A DNA stretch of 64,000 bases, from the NCBI GenBank assembly GCA_964036275.1, contig OZ038433.1, positions 21,881,985 through 21,945,984 of the forward strand. Reading direction: 5' to 3'. A program made the translations under genes and the position numbers. The notes under the pieces were generated by a model. It was given only the letters and a program-made list of their open reading frames with translations. It did no database searches and was not told where the DNA came from. This document shows positions 46,324 to 57,616 of this stretch, one piece after another. Source of the stretch: Litoditis marina. Its lineage: Eukaryota; Nematoda; Chromadorea; Rhabditida; Rhabditidae. Position 1 is the first letter of the stretch, and each line of letters begins with the position of its first letter.

Positions 46324-47560
46324 TTAAAGTATGGTTGTTCGTTTTCTGAAGGTGGTTTGAGTAGTCTGGGCAATTGAGACTGAGGGATTGCTCGGTTTCG
46401 AAGTGTGAAAAGTAGCCTGGCGCAAGGCAGTGTTGAGATAGAGCGGAGCCGCCACTTGCAGTAGGAAGTTGAACGCATCGATGTGGAACCTGCAGGAATA
46501 CTTTTAAAACGACGGCTCTTTGAACTGGATTTATCTGGATGCCAGATGCATACAAAAAAACAATGGCTGTATTTCATACGTAGAGGGTTTTCGAAGGCAT
46601 GTGTCGAATTTGTTCGAACACGCCGTGACGGTTGCGTCCGCGGGAAATGAGTTATGGTTCAGCAACGGAGTTGTATGGAAACATACCAAAGATCTCCAGA
46701 AAAGACGTACAAGAGGTTGATATCTAGTGAGCATCACATATAGTTCGTTTCACCAATCAATGTCCTTCTACAGTAATATGTAAAATATTCAGGAGGCTAT
46801 TTCTCATGAATAAATTATTATTTTGATCTCAAACTTTCAGAGTTCGTAGGAGTGAAGATAGAAAACACAATAGCGAAGTTTTAAGTCATTCTAAAAACCT
46901 CAAACTACCTGAAGAGAGCCTGGAAGTTTGCGCAGATTACTGAAGAGGGTTATAAGTGCGTGAAACAGACTATAGCAGGCCAACTACAATATCATGGGCA
47001 AAGAAGAGACAGCCGCACATGTCATGAGACAAACATCCATACTCTAGAAAATGTTTCAATGGGAACCTTGTTAAATGTTAAAAATCCAACAGAAAGAATG
47101 TTATTCGGAAAATTCCGTATTCAGAATGTTTTGGTTAAATAAACCTAATTCTCAGACCTAGAACAATTGTTCTAAAATGTCTTTCAGGGGCTTGTAAGTC
47201 TAAGCAGGTCTGCAAATGCTGTTTTATTTTTCGAAAGATGTATTATTCGAAAACAAAATCATGAGTATACATGAGTGGCTTTTGACCAGTGACTTCCGTG
47301 GGTACGGCTACGGATTAGCATCGACTATCATCTCGAAAACAATTGCGCCAATGCACTGTGACTGGCTGCTACAACGCTGGGTGAGCATGAAGGTCAATGA
47401 GACCGCATGCAGCATTCTACGTGACAGTTTGCGTATCATCAGACAGTATGAAGTTAAAACATACATTTGACTCTTTCTCCTACTTTCTTCTTGTTCGCGT
47501 GAAGAATTGCATAACCATAGAAGTAGACGGTTAAACAGCACAGTATCACTTTGTAGCGGC
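46324..47560 (-). pseudogene. Broken Srg-like chemoreceptor paralogue with inserted elements
   Basis: Three exons match the neighbouring intact gene. The last exon 46489-46324 reads IDAFNFLLQVAAPLYLNTAL. The TM6 exon spans 47043-46687 and the TM5 exon lies near 47560-47487 (YFYGYAILHANKK). The TM6 exon has an in-frame TAG where the intact copy has Glu (PMIL, stop, LAC against PMLFELAR). It is then split by a 232-bp family M element, and continues out of frame and about 14 bases short before VFSGDLW. The 5' edge of the TM5 exon abuts the GAACC element at 47562-47843. Exons for TM1-TM4 were not found. Loss of function is clear. Confidence 0.78.
46741..46972 (+). mobile_element. 232-bp TA-flanked MITE (family M), copy 4, inside a pseudogene exon
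   Basis: TAGTTCGTTTCACCAATCAA start and inverted TAGTCTGTTTCACGCACTTA end, TA on both sides (46739-46740, 46973-46974). Removing it with one TA rejoins the coding text as GCC-TGC-TAT-GTG, matching Ala-Arg-Tyr-Val of the intact paralogue. Confidence 0.92.
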
Positions 47561-47561
47561 A

Positions 47562-47843
47562 AATTTCTTCCCGAACCGACTCTTCCCGAACCAAAACCGA
47601 ACCGATCCTTCCCGAACCACTTGTTCGGTAAGGAACCAAACCGTTTGCGTACTCAAACCGACATGAAACCGAACCAAAACCTAATAAACGTTACGCAGTC
47701 GACCAATTTCAGCATTAATTACACGAATTGGTTCTGTTCCAACTTTGTTGGCCTAAATTTGGTTCGGTTCTAGAACGAACCAACTGGTTCGGGAAGAATC
47801 GGTTCGGTTTCGGTTCGGTAAGAGTCGGTTCGGGAAGGAATTC
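47562..47843. mobile_element. GAACC/GGTTC foldback MITE
   Basis: Inverted ends (TTCTTCCCGAACCGACTCTT against TCCTTCCCGAACCGACTCTT) made of repeated CCGAACC units. Flanks TTTGTAGCG and TTTGTAACG may be a 9-base target duplication with one change. It adjoins the TM5 exon of the pseudogene. A family T repeat follows at 47884-48000. Confidence 0.78.
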
Positions 47844-47999
47844 ACCCTTTGTAACGCGGTCAAATCAATTCTGTCAAGCGAGCTCATACGGTGTATGTTG
47901 CTTCACCACGCTGTGTTTGTAGTTTGATTGCGTTGCTGTTCGGTGTAAATTCGCAAATTTCGACGTGCGTCGATAAAGCTACAATGATGAGGTGAGGTT

Positions 48000-48826
48000 C
48001 TTCACTTACTCTGTACTTCCGTTGATGCGAGCGTTGTTTCCTGAGAAAAGTCAACTCACTAAAGAACGCGGATCTCGTCGAGCCCAACCGCGAACCCCTA
48101 AGTAGAAAACTGTAGTTTTAGCAGTTGCAATACATTCGAGGTATCAGTTCGAGCTCAACAAATCATCCACCCATGGGTGTAATTGAATTATCATTTCTGA
48201 CAGCATTCAAGTAATACAGAAACAGTCCTTGGTGCTGGACTGCATGGTTTGCGATTTTGTGGAATTGCTACTGTCGAAATGTTTGTTGTGATCATGTTAC
48301 TTTATGACCCGAAATAGGAATATCAACAGTCACATATTATTTCCAAAATAAATGATGCATTCTCTCAATTTCTTGACTTTATAACGAATAAATCACCAGA
48401 TTGCTGAGTAGGCTGGCAGCTGTTCATAGTATTTTCCACCCGGCTGTCTCATTCTATTACGGTAGTCTACGGTACGTGATACGTATTTATTTTCGCTATG
48501 ACGCGATTATTCCTTAACATTCAACCAACTTTCAACTTTTTTTTATTTTCTATATAGTTTACTAAATTATTCTATTTACCGTCAATGTGTGTTAATGTGT
48601 TATAACAGCCAATAAGTAATGTGGAATGAATTCCGTTTATTTTACTTCCATATTAGAATTATGCTCAATGTTTCTTTCTTTGTTGACAACAAGAGTTGTG
48701 AATTTGTACATCGATAGCTTGAGTTTCTTCCCTCAGTTGTGTATTATTGTTTTCTTATACGACACTGTTTTGGTTACCCTAATGGTTTGTATTCAATTTA
48801 CTTTGCTTCAGAAGTTCGTTACAATA
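48000..48826. other. Region upstream of SPF45
   Basis: AT-rich sequence with no supported exon. A CTTTGCTTCAG acceptor at 48801-48811, 15 bases before the SPF45 ATG, is a probable spliced-leader site. No other promoter element is recognised. Confidence 0.4.
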
Positions 48827-51800
48827 ATGTCCTTGTATGACGACGAAGATGGACCTCAAAAAGGGAAAGGAGGTATACTCGAACTTTTGAATCTTAGTCT
48901 CTTAGTTGCTCTTCCAGCCGAACAAGATTGCATATCTGACCGAACTTTTCTCAAATATAACCAATCTTCGCGACGAAATGTCCGATAGCGAAGTCGTCAA
49001 CAACAAAACTATATTTAGTACATTACATAAAATGTTTGTTAACTAACACCCATGTACGTAAAATAGTTGAAATGAAAAGGTTTATTTGAAAGACGAAAAC
49101 CTTTGTTATGTGGTTAGTGAACACTTTCTACGCTACCTCATCGAAATGAATGTGTAATGCGCCATACGTCAAGTGAGGCGACGTTGTTCGCAACAGACTT
49201 CTGAAAATAAGGGGGTTCGGCTGGGTGATGAACAAAATAAATTCATACAAACATACAGTTGTGTCACTGATAGATATTACTTATGTCTTTTCCAGATGGC
49301 GCAAAAAATATTGCAATGCAGTTTCTTCAGTCTCAGATTGCTCACAAGCGAACATCCATTCAAGCAGGATTTGTGAGTATTATTTTTTTTTCTGTCCCAC
49401 TTAGTAGGCCTTTTTTTAGACAACTTCACTTGAGTATGAGGGGAGGCCTGTATACATACTCACTGATATTGGGGAGGCTAAAATACCTTGCTTCGGGAAG
49501 GTAGAGGTAGATAACAAAAACAGTGTGCTGGTAAAACTTAAAGTGGGACGATTATGTGGACCAATCCCGTGTCAACGGTCCTTTAAACTGCAATTGAAAA
49601 CGTATTGCAGTTTAAAGGACTGAAGCGTTGGTATTGGACCACATAATCGTCCTTCTTTGAAAAGGGAAACTTTTTTCAACTTCCCGCGACATTGGTGATC
49701 ACGGACACTCAAATAGTACAATAGTAACATTTTCCCATTTCAAGACGTTTGCGATTTTCCAGAGGAACGTGGTCACTCCGGTGGTTGATCTGTCTGCTCG
49801 CAAGTCCAACTTGAATCTGAACCGAATTCAGCCGAAGAAAGCCATGCCGCTGTCTGATGTCGCACCCCTCTCATTTCTCCCAAAAGCGGCTACTGATGAC
49901 AGTGTACGTTTAATCTTTTCTAAGAAACAGTCCTTGCTAATGTAGGTTAAGTTAATTGTAAGTACAAATCTTTTCGCTTTTTAAATGATGTTTTTTTTCT
50001 CACAGTTTGAGTGGTCCGCACCGCAGATACTTTGTAGATTTACGCAGTTTGCCCGGAGTTTGAGTAAAGAGTAAAGTGGATTTCATCGTGTTTTATCTCT
50101 TATCTCAACATGAATTAGAATACATGTCTATTCCATTCTTTTACAGTTTATGATGTTCGGGGAAGTTATAATCAAGAACGAATATCAACCCTCTGTTCCG
50201 AATGACTATGTTGCACAGAAAAGAAAGAAGGATGAGCGAGAAGCCAGAGAAAAAATAGCCAAAGATATCGCCGATAGGTTGGTTCGGTCTTCTTTCAGGA
50301 TTAATTCGGTTTTCACTTCTGATAGCGGATGTTGCTTGTTTTCTATGACACCTCAATGCTCGGATTACGATCGCATGTTTTCTGTTTGAAGTTCGACTCA
50401 CACTCTCATGTTCAAAATGTAATGGTACTAGTGTGCTTCGGCTAATTCCGGTGTCATTTCTCATTCGATGACTTTTTTTGATCCGTAGTTCTGGGTTTGA
50501 CCGTATTTGTTCCATTCAGACTAGCACGTGAGCACAAAGAGGAAGCGAAAAAGCGAGAAAAAGGCGCTGCGATTGCACCTCCACAAGCCCTGACTGAAGA
50601 ACCACCAAAAAGAGAACCAGAAAAAGAGGTGAGGAATGATCTAGAAACGTCAGCTTGCGCGAAGTAGTCTCACATCAGGAAGAAAAGTGTATTAAATTTA
50701 GAATGTTCAAACTAAAATACATACGAAATACTTGTACTTTCGTCTCAATCTCAAATGAGGTTTCTCAAAGTAAAAAAGAGATACTTCACGTATGGTCTGA
50801 CACGAAACGTACACCAACGTAGACAAGTGATATTTACTGAGGATGGTCCACTGCATACAGGGGAAAGCTGATATGGTCAAACCCCAGTAAGGTCCGACTA
50901 CGCTACAAAAAGTAGGCCATTTTCAGATGTAAACACGTGAAAATTAAGAATTTTTGATCAAAAATAGACAGTTTGTCTTCTTTTTGGCTAAAAAGGAGTA
51001 CGTTTTTGATTTTTTCTGACTATTCGGACAACTTTACTGTTGTATGGATATGGTTTCGCCAATCAAAAAAAAATCAAGGAGAGGGGTCGTTTTTGGTCCA
51101 GAGGGGGGTCGAAAATTGCACGGTTTTAGCACTCTAAACGAATATTTCCTCAAAAATTTTCGTTCATTTGTTGAATAAGGACTTTCTTCATTTTTCAAAG
51201 AAGAGGGGACCGTATTGGATTTCATGTTCAAATCATTCTCTGCCCGCCCCTGAATGCATACGGATCGGGTACAGCATGTGACTAGGTAGTCGGCAGAGAC
51301 AAAATGAGCATGCGTGTTCTCGAAAAGTGTGAGGGCTCTGCGATGAACAAAACTTTCCGCGCTTCAAAGGGTTTGTTCAGTGTTGCTTCAAATGTAAAGT
51401 CAATGTCATGTTGTTATTGACATGTTGATTCACCCATTTTTTTTGTTGTTAGCACTCATGTAAATGGAAATGGTGGAAACCACACACCAGTTTGGAGTGA
51501 GTATTGTACGAAAAAAAGTCCGTGTTTCCATTCTAATAAGGAAAACTTCTTCATTTCCGATCATCCGATTTCCGATAAAAAAATAGGCAGTTTTGGAAGG
51601 TATTGGAAAACAACTAGTTCGTTTTGCGAGTTTTTGTGGTTACTCGGACAATATTACCACAGTATGTTAGAAACCTAACTGTTGTGAAAATTATTTGATA
51701 TTTGAATTTCAGTTCTCGTCGCCTGCCCCTAAATTCACACCGCCCACCTTCCTTCCCTCGTTTGGAAAGAACACCTCTAGGGGACTGGGGGTAGCAGCCA

Positions 51801-54297
51801 ATATTATGAGCAAGTTTGGATACAAACACGGATCGGGATTAGGTCAGTTTTCATTTTTTTCATTATTTTAAAAAGTCATGTTGATGTTAAAAACATATCA
51901 TAGTTGGGATATGGTTGGCATACCCTAAATGCCTCAGAGTTGTGACTTTTTCAAACAGGGGGTTTTGCCCTCCCCCTCAGGCATTATAAGGGGGTTTTGC
52001 CCTTAATTTAGAAAATCGCTAAATCAGACAATTTTTGAGGGGGGTTTTGCCCAAATCTTCGTTGGTTGTATGCATACACCAGCAAGGTTGTCCGATTAGT
52101 CAGAAAAATTCAACAAACGGACTACTTTTTAGCCGAAAATATGAAAATCGGTCTACTTTTGATGAAAAATCCTAAATTTTCACTTGTTTACATCTGAAAA
52201 CGGACTATTTTTTGTTGCTTAGTCAGACCTTACTGGTGTATGGTTGTATGGTCTGAGTTAAGTACCCGCTGTAGGAAAAGTTAGTTTTTGTTTCCCACCT
52301 AATAATGCCACACCGACAAATAAATTGATAAGATATCGATAGTTATGGACCCCCAGGTTAGGCTGTGATAATGTTGAGGATCCCTCGTCAGTTAACCGGG
52401 AACAGGGGCATCGCACATATGTAATAACTGTTAGGTATCATTTATAGGAACAGGAACCCCGGTTTCCGTTTCGTTTGTGCATGTTCGCCGTTTTCCAGGT
52501 CGCGATGAGCAAGGAATGAACACGGCGTTGTCGGTCGAAAAATTGGGCAGAAACGCCGGATTAATAGTAGATGAATCGTCCACTGAAGGTATATTTTCTC
52601 TGCTCGTAGCAAAATTTTGAATTCAATTTCCAAGTTCGAGTCTCCAACACAATTGGTTCATAAGCTGAAGTCGATACTCTGAAAACAACCGGAAAAGTCG
52701 AGAATTTCACATTGTAGACATGTTTTCCGATCCTATCCTGCTTCATTCGAGGTTCTCCTACTGTGTTAAAGTCGAAATATGAGACATATTATGTGTGTCT
52801 CTGTCTTTTTTTGAAGTAGGCCCGTTTCAGCGGCGAATTATTCATTTAACCCGGTATTTCGTTAACCCTAGCAGTTAATCATTAACCGGATTACCAGGTC
52901 AACTCTTTAGTTAACAGTTAACCACTTGGTAACCCCAAATTTCCCCTAGAAGACGTAGTAAAAGAGGATGACAATTGGGTTAACCAGGTAACCCGTTTAA
53001 GGTTACCTGATAGGGTTAACGAAATACCAGGTTCCTTGTTGAATTGGCCCTTTCCAGCGGCCCCGTCCGGTGTGCCGCAGCCATCATTTGCCATGCCCGC
53101 TCCCCCTACGAGAGCAAGCAACACGACGAATGTCATGAACAACTCGAGCAAGATACTGCTGTTGACGGTTAGTCTTTGCCGCGGTTTCCATCAGGGTGGT
53201 CCCGATAATCAGACAATAAAAATGTTGGAATAGGATGAAACGCACATTTTGGGTTTCAATTCCCGAATGATTATTTTCTGGACCATGGTCAGGTATACTA
53301 CCGCATTAATTTTTTTTCGTCGCCTTATTTGAAAAAAATATGGCCCCACTAACTGAAACTAAGGAAATTTCTCGCAAGTTTGAGACAAAAAAACAAAACC
53401 ATGCAGAATACTCTAGCAATTAAATTGCATTCTCGCCTTGAGTTGAAACTGCCATTCATATCCAGTGTTTTGTTTCAGAATGTAGTTGGTATGAATGAAG
53501 TAGACGATGAATTGGAGGGAGAAATGCGGGAAGAGATGAGCAAATACGGACAAGTTCAGACGATTGTCGTACACAAGGTATCCTATTGGTTATAGTAATA
53601 GTAATTACACCTCTTTAAACCGCGAAGTATGAACTGACGACCCCTATCTTTCAACAAAATTTGTTCGTTCCCATCTATCATGTTGTCACCTTGTACAAAG
53701 TTTGCAGGGTACACTGTAGTTCAGTAGTCACCTTTCTGTCTGGTGTATATTTATAGTTTTGAAATCCTAAATCAGGTGCGGTTTGAATGTGAGATTGAGA
53801 TAAGTGTGAACATTATCTCGACATCGATCCGTATAATATATGTTTGACATATTATGTCATAATTTCAGATGGAAGGAGTGTCAGAGGAAGAATCTGTCAG
53901 GATTTTTGTAGAATTCACGAATACAGCACAGGCAATAAAGGTATATTTTTGCTTTTCAGTTGATTAGACGTGAAGGAGAGTCCCCTGCAATCTTTTATGC
54001 TCTCATCCATAACTTTCCATTTGTCTTTTTTTTGGAAAAGATTGCCATAAATTCTAAACTCGACACTTAGAACTTTAAATTTAACGGGTTTGCTCTCGGT
54101 GAAACGCAAAAATTGTGAGAAGAACACGTTTGTTAAAACTTCATTGAATTGTTCAGCGGTCCTTCACAGAGGTTACTTATTCAAATAAGTGGTTTCAGGC
54201 GTACGTAGTGATGAATGGTCGGTTTTTCGGTGGCCGACAGGTTGTAGGTACTTTCTACAATCCGGACGATTATAATAGTAAAGATTATAATAAATAA
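48827..54297 (+). CDS. RBM17: Splicing factor 45 (SPF45/RBM17)
   Basis: Exons: 48827-48872, 49296-49372, 49763-49903, 50147-50277, 50520-50628, 51713-51842, 52499-52588, 53058-53167, 53479-53577, 53869-53940, 54199-54297; all phases agree and give 367 aa (human about 400). The N terminus MSLYDDEDG is the family signature. EYQPSVPNDY and GAAIAPP match conserved linker motifs. A G-patch follows (IMSKFGYKHGSGLGRDEQG, then TALSVEK). The C-terminal UHM-type RRM has NVVGMNEVDDELEGEM and NGRFFGGRQV, keeping the Arg-X-Phe loop that binds ULM ligands such as SF1, U2AF and SF3B1. It acts in the nucleus in 3' splice-site recognition. AATAAA overlaps the stop codon. PEX2 begins 434 bases on, so an operon is possible. 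Confidence 0.95.
49538..49659. repeat. Palindromic element, family P copy 2
   Basis: Arms around GGACGATTATGTGG, TCCTTTAAACTGCAAT and their inverses, with more mismatches than the copy at 5231. In SPF45 intron 2. Confidence 0.85.
50881..51046. mobile_element. CATACACCAGTAAGG MITE (family V), diverged copy
   Basis: CCAGTAAGGTCCGACTA start and the inverted CATACAACAGTAAAG end, with AAAAATAGACAG and CACGTGAAAATTAAG inside, match family V in reverse orientation. In SPF45 intron 5. Confidence 0.65.
52073..52242. mobile_element. 170-bp MITE (family V), copy 2
   Basis: Ends CATACACCAGCAAGG and, inverted, CATACACCAGTAAGG. The body has CGGACTACTTTTTAGCC and TTTCACTTGTTTACATCTG. Same length as the copy at 63433. 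In SPF45 intron 6. Confidence 0.85.
52848..53033. mobile_element. GGTTAAC palindromic MITE
   Basis: Ends AACCCGGTATTTCGTTAACC and, inverted, AACCTGGTATTTCGTTAACC; the interior repeats GTTAAC and GGTTACC words. It ends 24 bases before SPF45 exon 8, so it lies over the usual branch-point zone of that intron. Confidence 0.85.
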
Positions 54298-54731
54298 TTC
54301 ATTGATCAACATTTATTGTGGTTTTTCGTATCATCTTAAGGGTATCTCGTTCATCTTGTATCTTGTTGAAAATTTTCGGTAATAAGCTTACAAAAAGCCT
54401 CTACTGATAAAGATGCTTGGATCTCCATTTTTTTTATTTGAAACTATTGAATACAGATATATGATTGACTGAAATAAATTTCATGTGGATTTCCTATTTG
54501 GTACTATCGGTAACTGACCGCATGATCTTGCATGTATTACTAACCTCTATATTGGGTTTGTGTATGAACGTGTTGTGTTTCCATGGTCACTTCTAGACCT
54601 CTCACTTTGGCTTTGATTGCGAGAAAAACATACTCGCTTCAATGAGGGCAGTAACGTCAATTGAACAAATCGATAAGCATGAATTGCATTGTAAATAGAC
54701 TAATCTTGTGGTGTTTCTCAGTCTACTCAGC

Positions 54732-55057
54732 ATGGCTCGGGAGTGTCTACGTGTGGACCAGCTGGATGCAAGGATCTTAGATGACGAGTATCGAGAGTTG
54801 GCACTTTCTCAGGTAACCATCGGTTAGACAATTCCCGTCCAGTTAAGTAGCACCTCGACGAGAGAGTGTGCAGGTCAAAGAGACGCAGACCATCTGCGAC
54901 CTCATTGATCTATATGTTGGCGCAACTGTTTCACAGATCTTCAGAGGGATTTGGTACTGTACAATGCTCTTTCCATTTCTATAGTCAATTTTCCAACAGC
55001 ATGATCGATTCATGTAAATCGAGTATACGGACAATCTGCGTCTACTCGACCTTCGCA

Positions 55058-55107
<50 letters not shown>

Positions 55108-57616
55108 CCCCCTCTCTCTCCTCAGCATACGGTTTCCAGCTCACTGAAAAGTTATTGCCAGCGTACTGTAGCAGATGCCAGCTATTATTCATAATAGGCG
55201 TCTGATATTAGAATTGTTAGTATCAGACATTGTGTTTCAGATTGAGTCTACCGTGTCCAGTCTTCCTGTTCCGGTATCTCGTTTTCTTGAGAAGGCCAAA
55301 CCTGAATTGGAACTATGTCTCGATGCAACACTCTGGTCCACACGCTACTATGCCGGTATTCCATTTCTTTCCTGTTTGACTATTACGTGTAGGGCACGTT
55401 CTTTCCGAAGCAAACAATTACGGGCGGTTTACACATGCAACCAGGTTGCATGCAACCAAAATGCAACCGGGTTGCCCGGTTGCATGTGTTAAGAAAATTC
55501 GGTTGCTTTCCAAATGCAACCGGGTTGCTTTTGGTTGCTTTTCAAGTGCAACCAAACACTCAATTTTTGGACATTTTCCGGTTTTAATGCAATTTGGTTG
55601 CTTTTGGTTGCATTTGAAAAGCAACCGAAAGCAACCAAACTGTCTTTACACATGCAACCTGGTTGCATTTTGGTTGCATGCAACCCGGTTGCATGTGTAA
55701 TTGGCCACAATTACGGTGTATGTTGCTGTATTTGTAGTTTGATCCTGTTGATTTTCGGCCGACATTCGTAAATTAGGGTGCGCGTATTGAGTTCAAACTA
55801 CAAGTCAGCTATGGTCATATCATTTATTCTTTGGTGCCACAATGGCGCGAAGCTTAGTGCCAACCGTTTTATTTCTCAAGCTGTCTCGGCCGAGAAGAAG
55901 TAAAGTTTTTATACCCACAAGCGTATTTCATCACTGATACAGTTGGTTTCTCGCTCATTTTTTTGTGTTAAGGTGCATCACCCGGACAGATAGTCGAAGA
56001 TATAGCATACAAGGATTATTCCTCCAAGCGGGTGAGTTGATATATAATTCACTTTTCAGCACAATCATTTAAGGTTTCAAATCTCTTTTTGTTTGAGTTT
56101 TTCTCTCTTCTTTGCATGTTCGGATTTTCCCATTTACATACTGTATTGTTCAATCCGTGATTCACTCGATTCAAAATTGTTACACAATAGCAACCGTGAA
56201 GTGCTGCTGACTGAAAATGTGCTAACTAAAATGAATTTCCGATGAGCCAGCCGATTAAAATTAACGAACTATTTTTTCACCGACCTTAATTTATTATTAC
56301 CAGAAAAACTAGTTATATGCTATAATCTTTTGTGCCTCTAGGTACTGATTCACTTCGGCTGGAGTATCATCCTACCGTATTTCGCCCGACGGCTGCCCCA
56401 AATATCTCAGCAGACTGGCATCAGCAAGGCAGTTGACAAGATTGAAGCCGTTTGGGAGGTATAGTTCTTATCATTCTTACGGGCACTACAACAGTATTCA
56501 ATTGACTTTTCGATTAATTGTTTTAGTATGGAAATGTCAGTTAAAACAACAACAACAATTGGCATGTGTGTTGTACTATCCTACAGAACAAGGTACCACT
56601 CTCTTAAAATTATCCAGAACACTCTGGAAGTTTTTAATTTCGTAGGAGTTCGCGTGTGTGTGTATGAGTCGCAATGAATTTTAACATGTCAAAGAAACGG
56701 ATTATCGCATATTGTCTGGTCTTTCAGGTATTATCTATTACGCATTACCTCCGATTCTTATCCAAAGGGGGCTACAGTAGCCCCACGGAAACCCTTCTTG
56801 GCCTCCGAAGTTGGAATAACAATCTACCCACTATAGGTAGGTAACCACTAAATAGTGGTAAAAATACTGCTTGTAGTAATGAAAGCCTTAGTTCGAAGAA
56901 AATCGGTGGATTTACTTATTTCTAACACGAAACTGCAGCAAGTTTTCTAGTTTACGCTCTAGTAAAACGATTTCCTCCCTAACACGAAGTTTGACGAGAG
57001 TGTAATAAGCCCGAGTTTGTTGGTTCATTCGTTCGCTCGAGGCAGCCTCTGCTGCTGCTTTTTCAGCAGTTCGGCCTGCTGGAATGATCGGGTGTATGTG
57101 CCCGCAGGCATTACAACGCACACATGATAATGGGTTCAGCACACGGCATGACTTTATTGTGAAAGCATAAACATGACACAAAGAAATAACTATAGAACAT
57201 GGACACATTTAACACTATAGTATACGACGTTTGCATGGGAAAAGGCCTATTAAATGCAATATGTGATGGTTTGGAAATGACGGGTGGTGATAGAATCAAT
57301 GATTATTATAGGCACAATCAACTACGAGTCACAGAACAGGGAACTGTTGTGGCACGCGTTTCGCGACGCACTCCTACTCGCCTGGCCTTTTGCCAAACTC
57401 GCGCGGCGCGTGTGGAATAAACGGACACGCGTCGCGACGGCGGCAAGCGGTCAGACGGAGTGCGGCGCGTGTTCACGCGTCGCGGTCGTGCCGATGAAGT
57501 GGGAGTGTGGACACGTGTGCTGCTATTGGTGCGACAAATCGAGAAAGGAACATGGTTGTGTAGTTTGTGGTTTGGACGGAGAGGCAGAGCTGGTCAAGGG
57601 GAAACGGATAGTGTAG
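54732..57616 (+). CDS. prx-2: Peroxin-2, peroxisomal RING E3 subunit
   Basis: Exons: 54732-54812, 55241-55355, 55973-56031, 56342-56458, 56728-56836, 57312-57616; phases agree, 261 aa (human 305). LRVDQLDA near the N terminus, PELELCLDATLW, then SPGQ, TETLLGLRS and NYESQNRELLWHAF are PEX2 signatures. The C-terminal RING shows CGAC, CGHVCCYWC and CVVC. PEX2 works with PEX10 and PEX12 in the peroxisomal membrane to ubiquitinate the import receptor PEX5 for recycling. GTTTCTCAG upstream of the ATG is a likely SL acceptor; with SPF45 ending 434 bases before, an operon is plausible. A MITE lies in intron 2 and an opposite-strand ORF in intron 5. The last exon is strikingly rich in GCG and CGC. Confidence 0.95.
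54843..54935 (-). repeat. Family U repeat in PEX2 intron 1
   Basis: CCTCGACGAGAGAGTGTGCA, GGTCAAAGAGACGCAGACC and CATCTGCGACCTCATTGATCT match the 44040 copy and, inverted, 23750 and 25795. It begins about 30 bases after the exon 1 donor. Confidence 0.6.
55056..55112. repeat. (CT)n microsatellite
   Basis: CTCTCT array in PEX2 intron 1; ORFs through it are artefacts. Confidence 0.9.
55423..55706. mobile_element. GCAACC-rich MITE with 9-bp target duplication (family W), copy 1
   Basis: Ends GGCGGTTTACACATGCAACC and, inverted, GGCCAATTACACATGCAACC. ACAATTACG occurs on both sides (55414-55422 and 55707-55715), an exact 9-base duplication. The body is built from GGTTGCAT/ATGCAACC words, so it folds extensively. 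In PEX2 intron 2. Nine bases fits Mutator-like insertion best. Confidence 0.93.
56912..57208 (-). other. Antisense ORF inside PEX2 intron 5 (possible nested gene)
   Basis: A 98-codon minus-strand frame lies wholly within the intron. Its C-terminal half is protein-like: CVRCNACGHIHPIIPAGR, an Ala/Glu-rich stretch, then LVKLRVREEIVLLERKLENL, which could be a short coiled coil. The N-terminal half reads less like protein. No acceptor precedes the ATG and no family is recognised. It may be a real intronic gene, a decayed exon or chance. Confidence 0.3.

Noticed and set aside
55418..55771. Overlapping ORFs with repeated Cys, Asn and Gln (MQPGC-type)
   Set aside because: All come from the GCAACC-repeat MITE; the same peptides recur at 58826-59379 in the second copy.
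57199..57420. Plus-strand ORF overlapping the last PEX2 exon
   Set aside because: Wrong frame; the conserved NYESQNRELLWHAF and RING residues are in the other frame after the TATAG acceptor.
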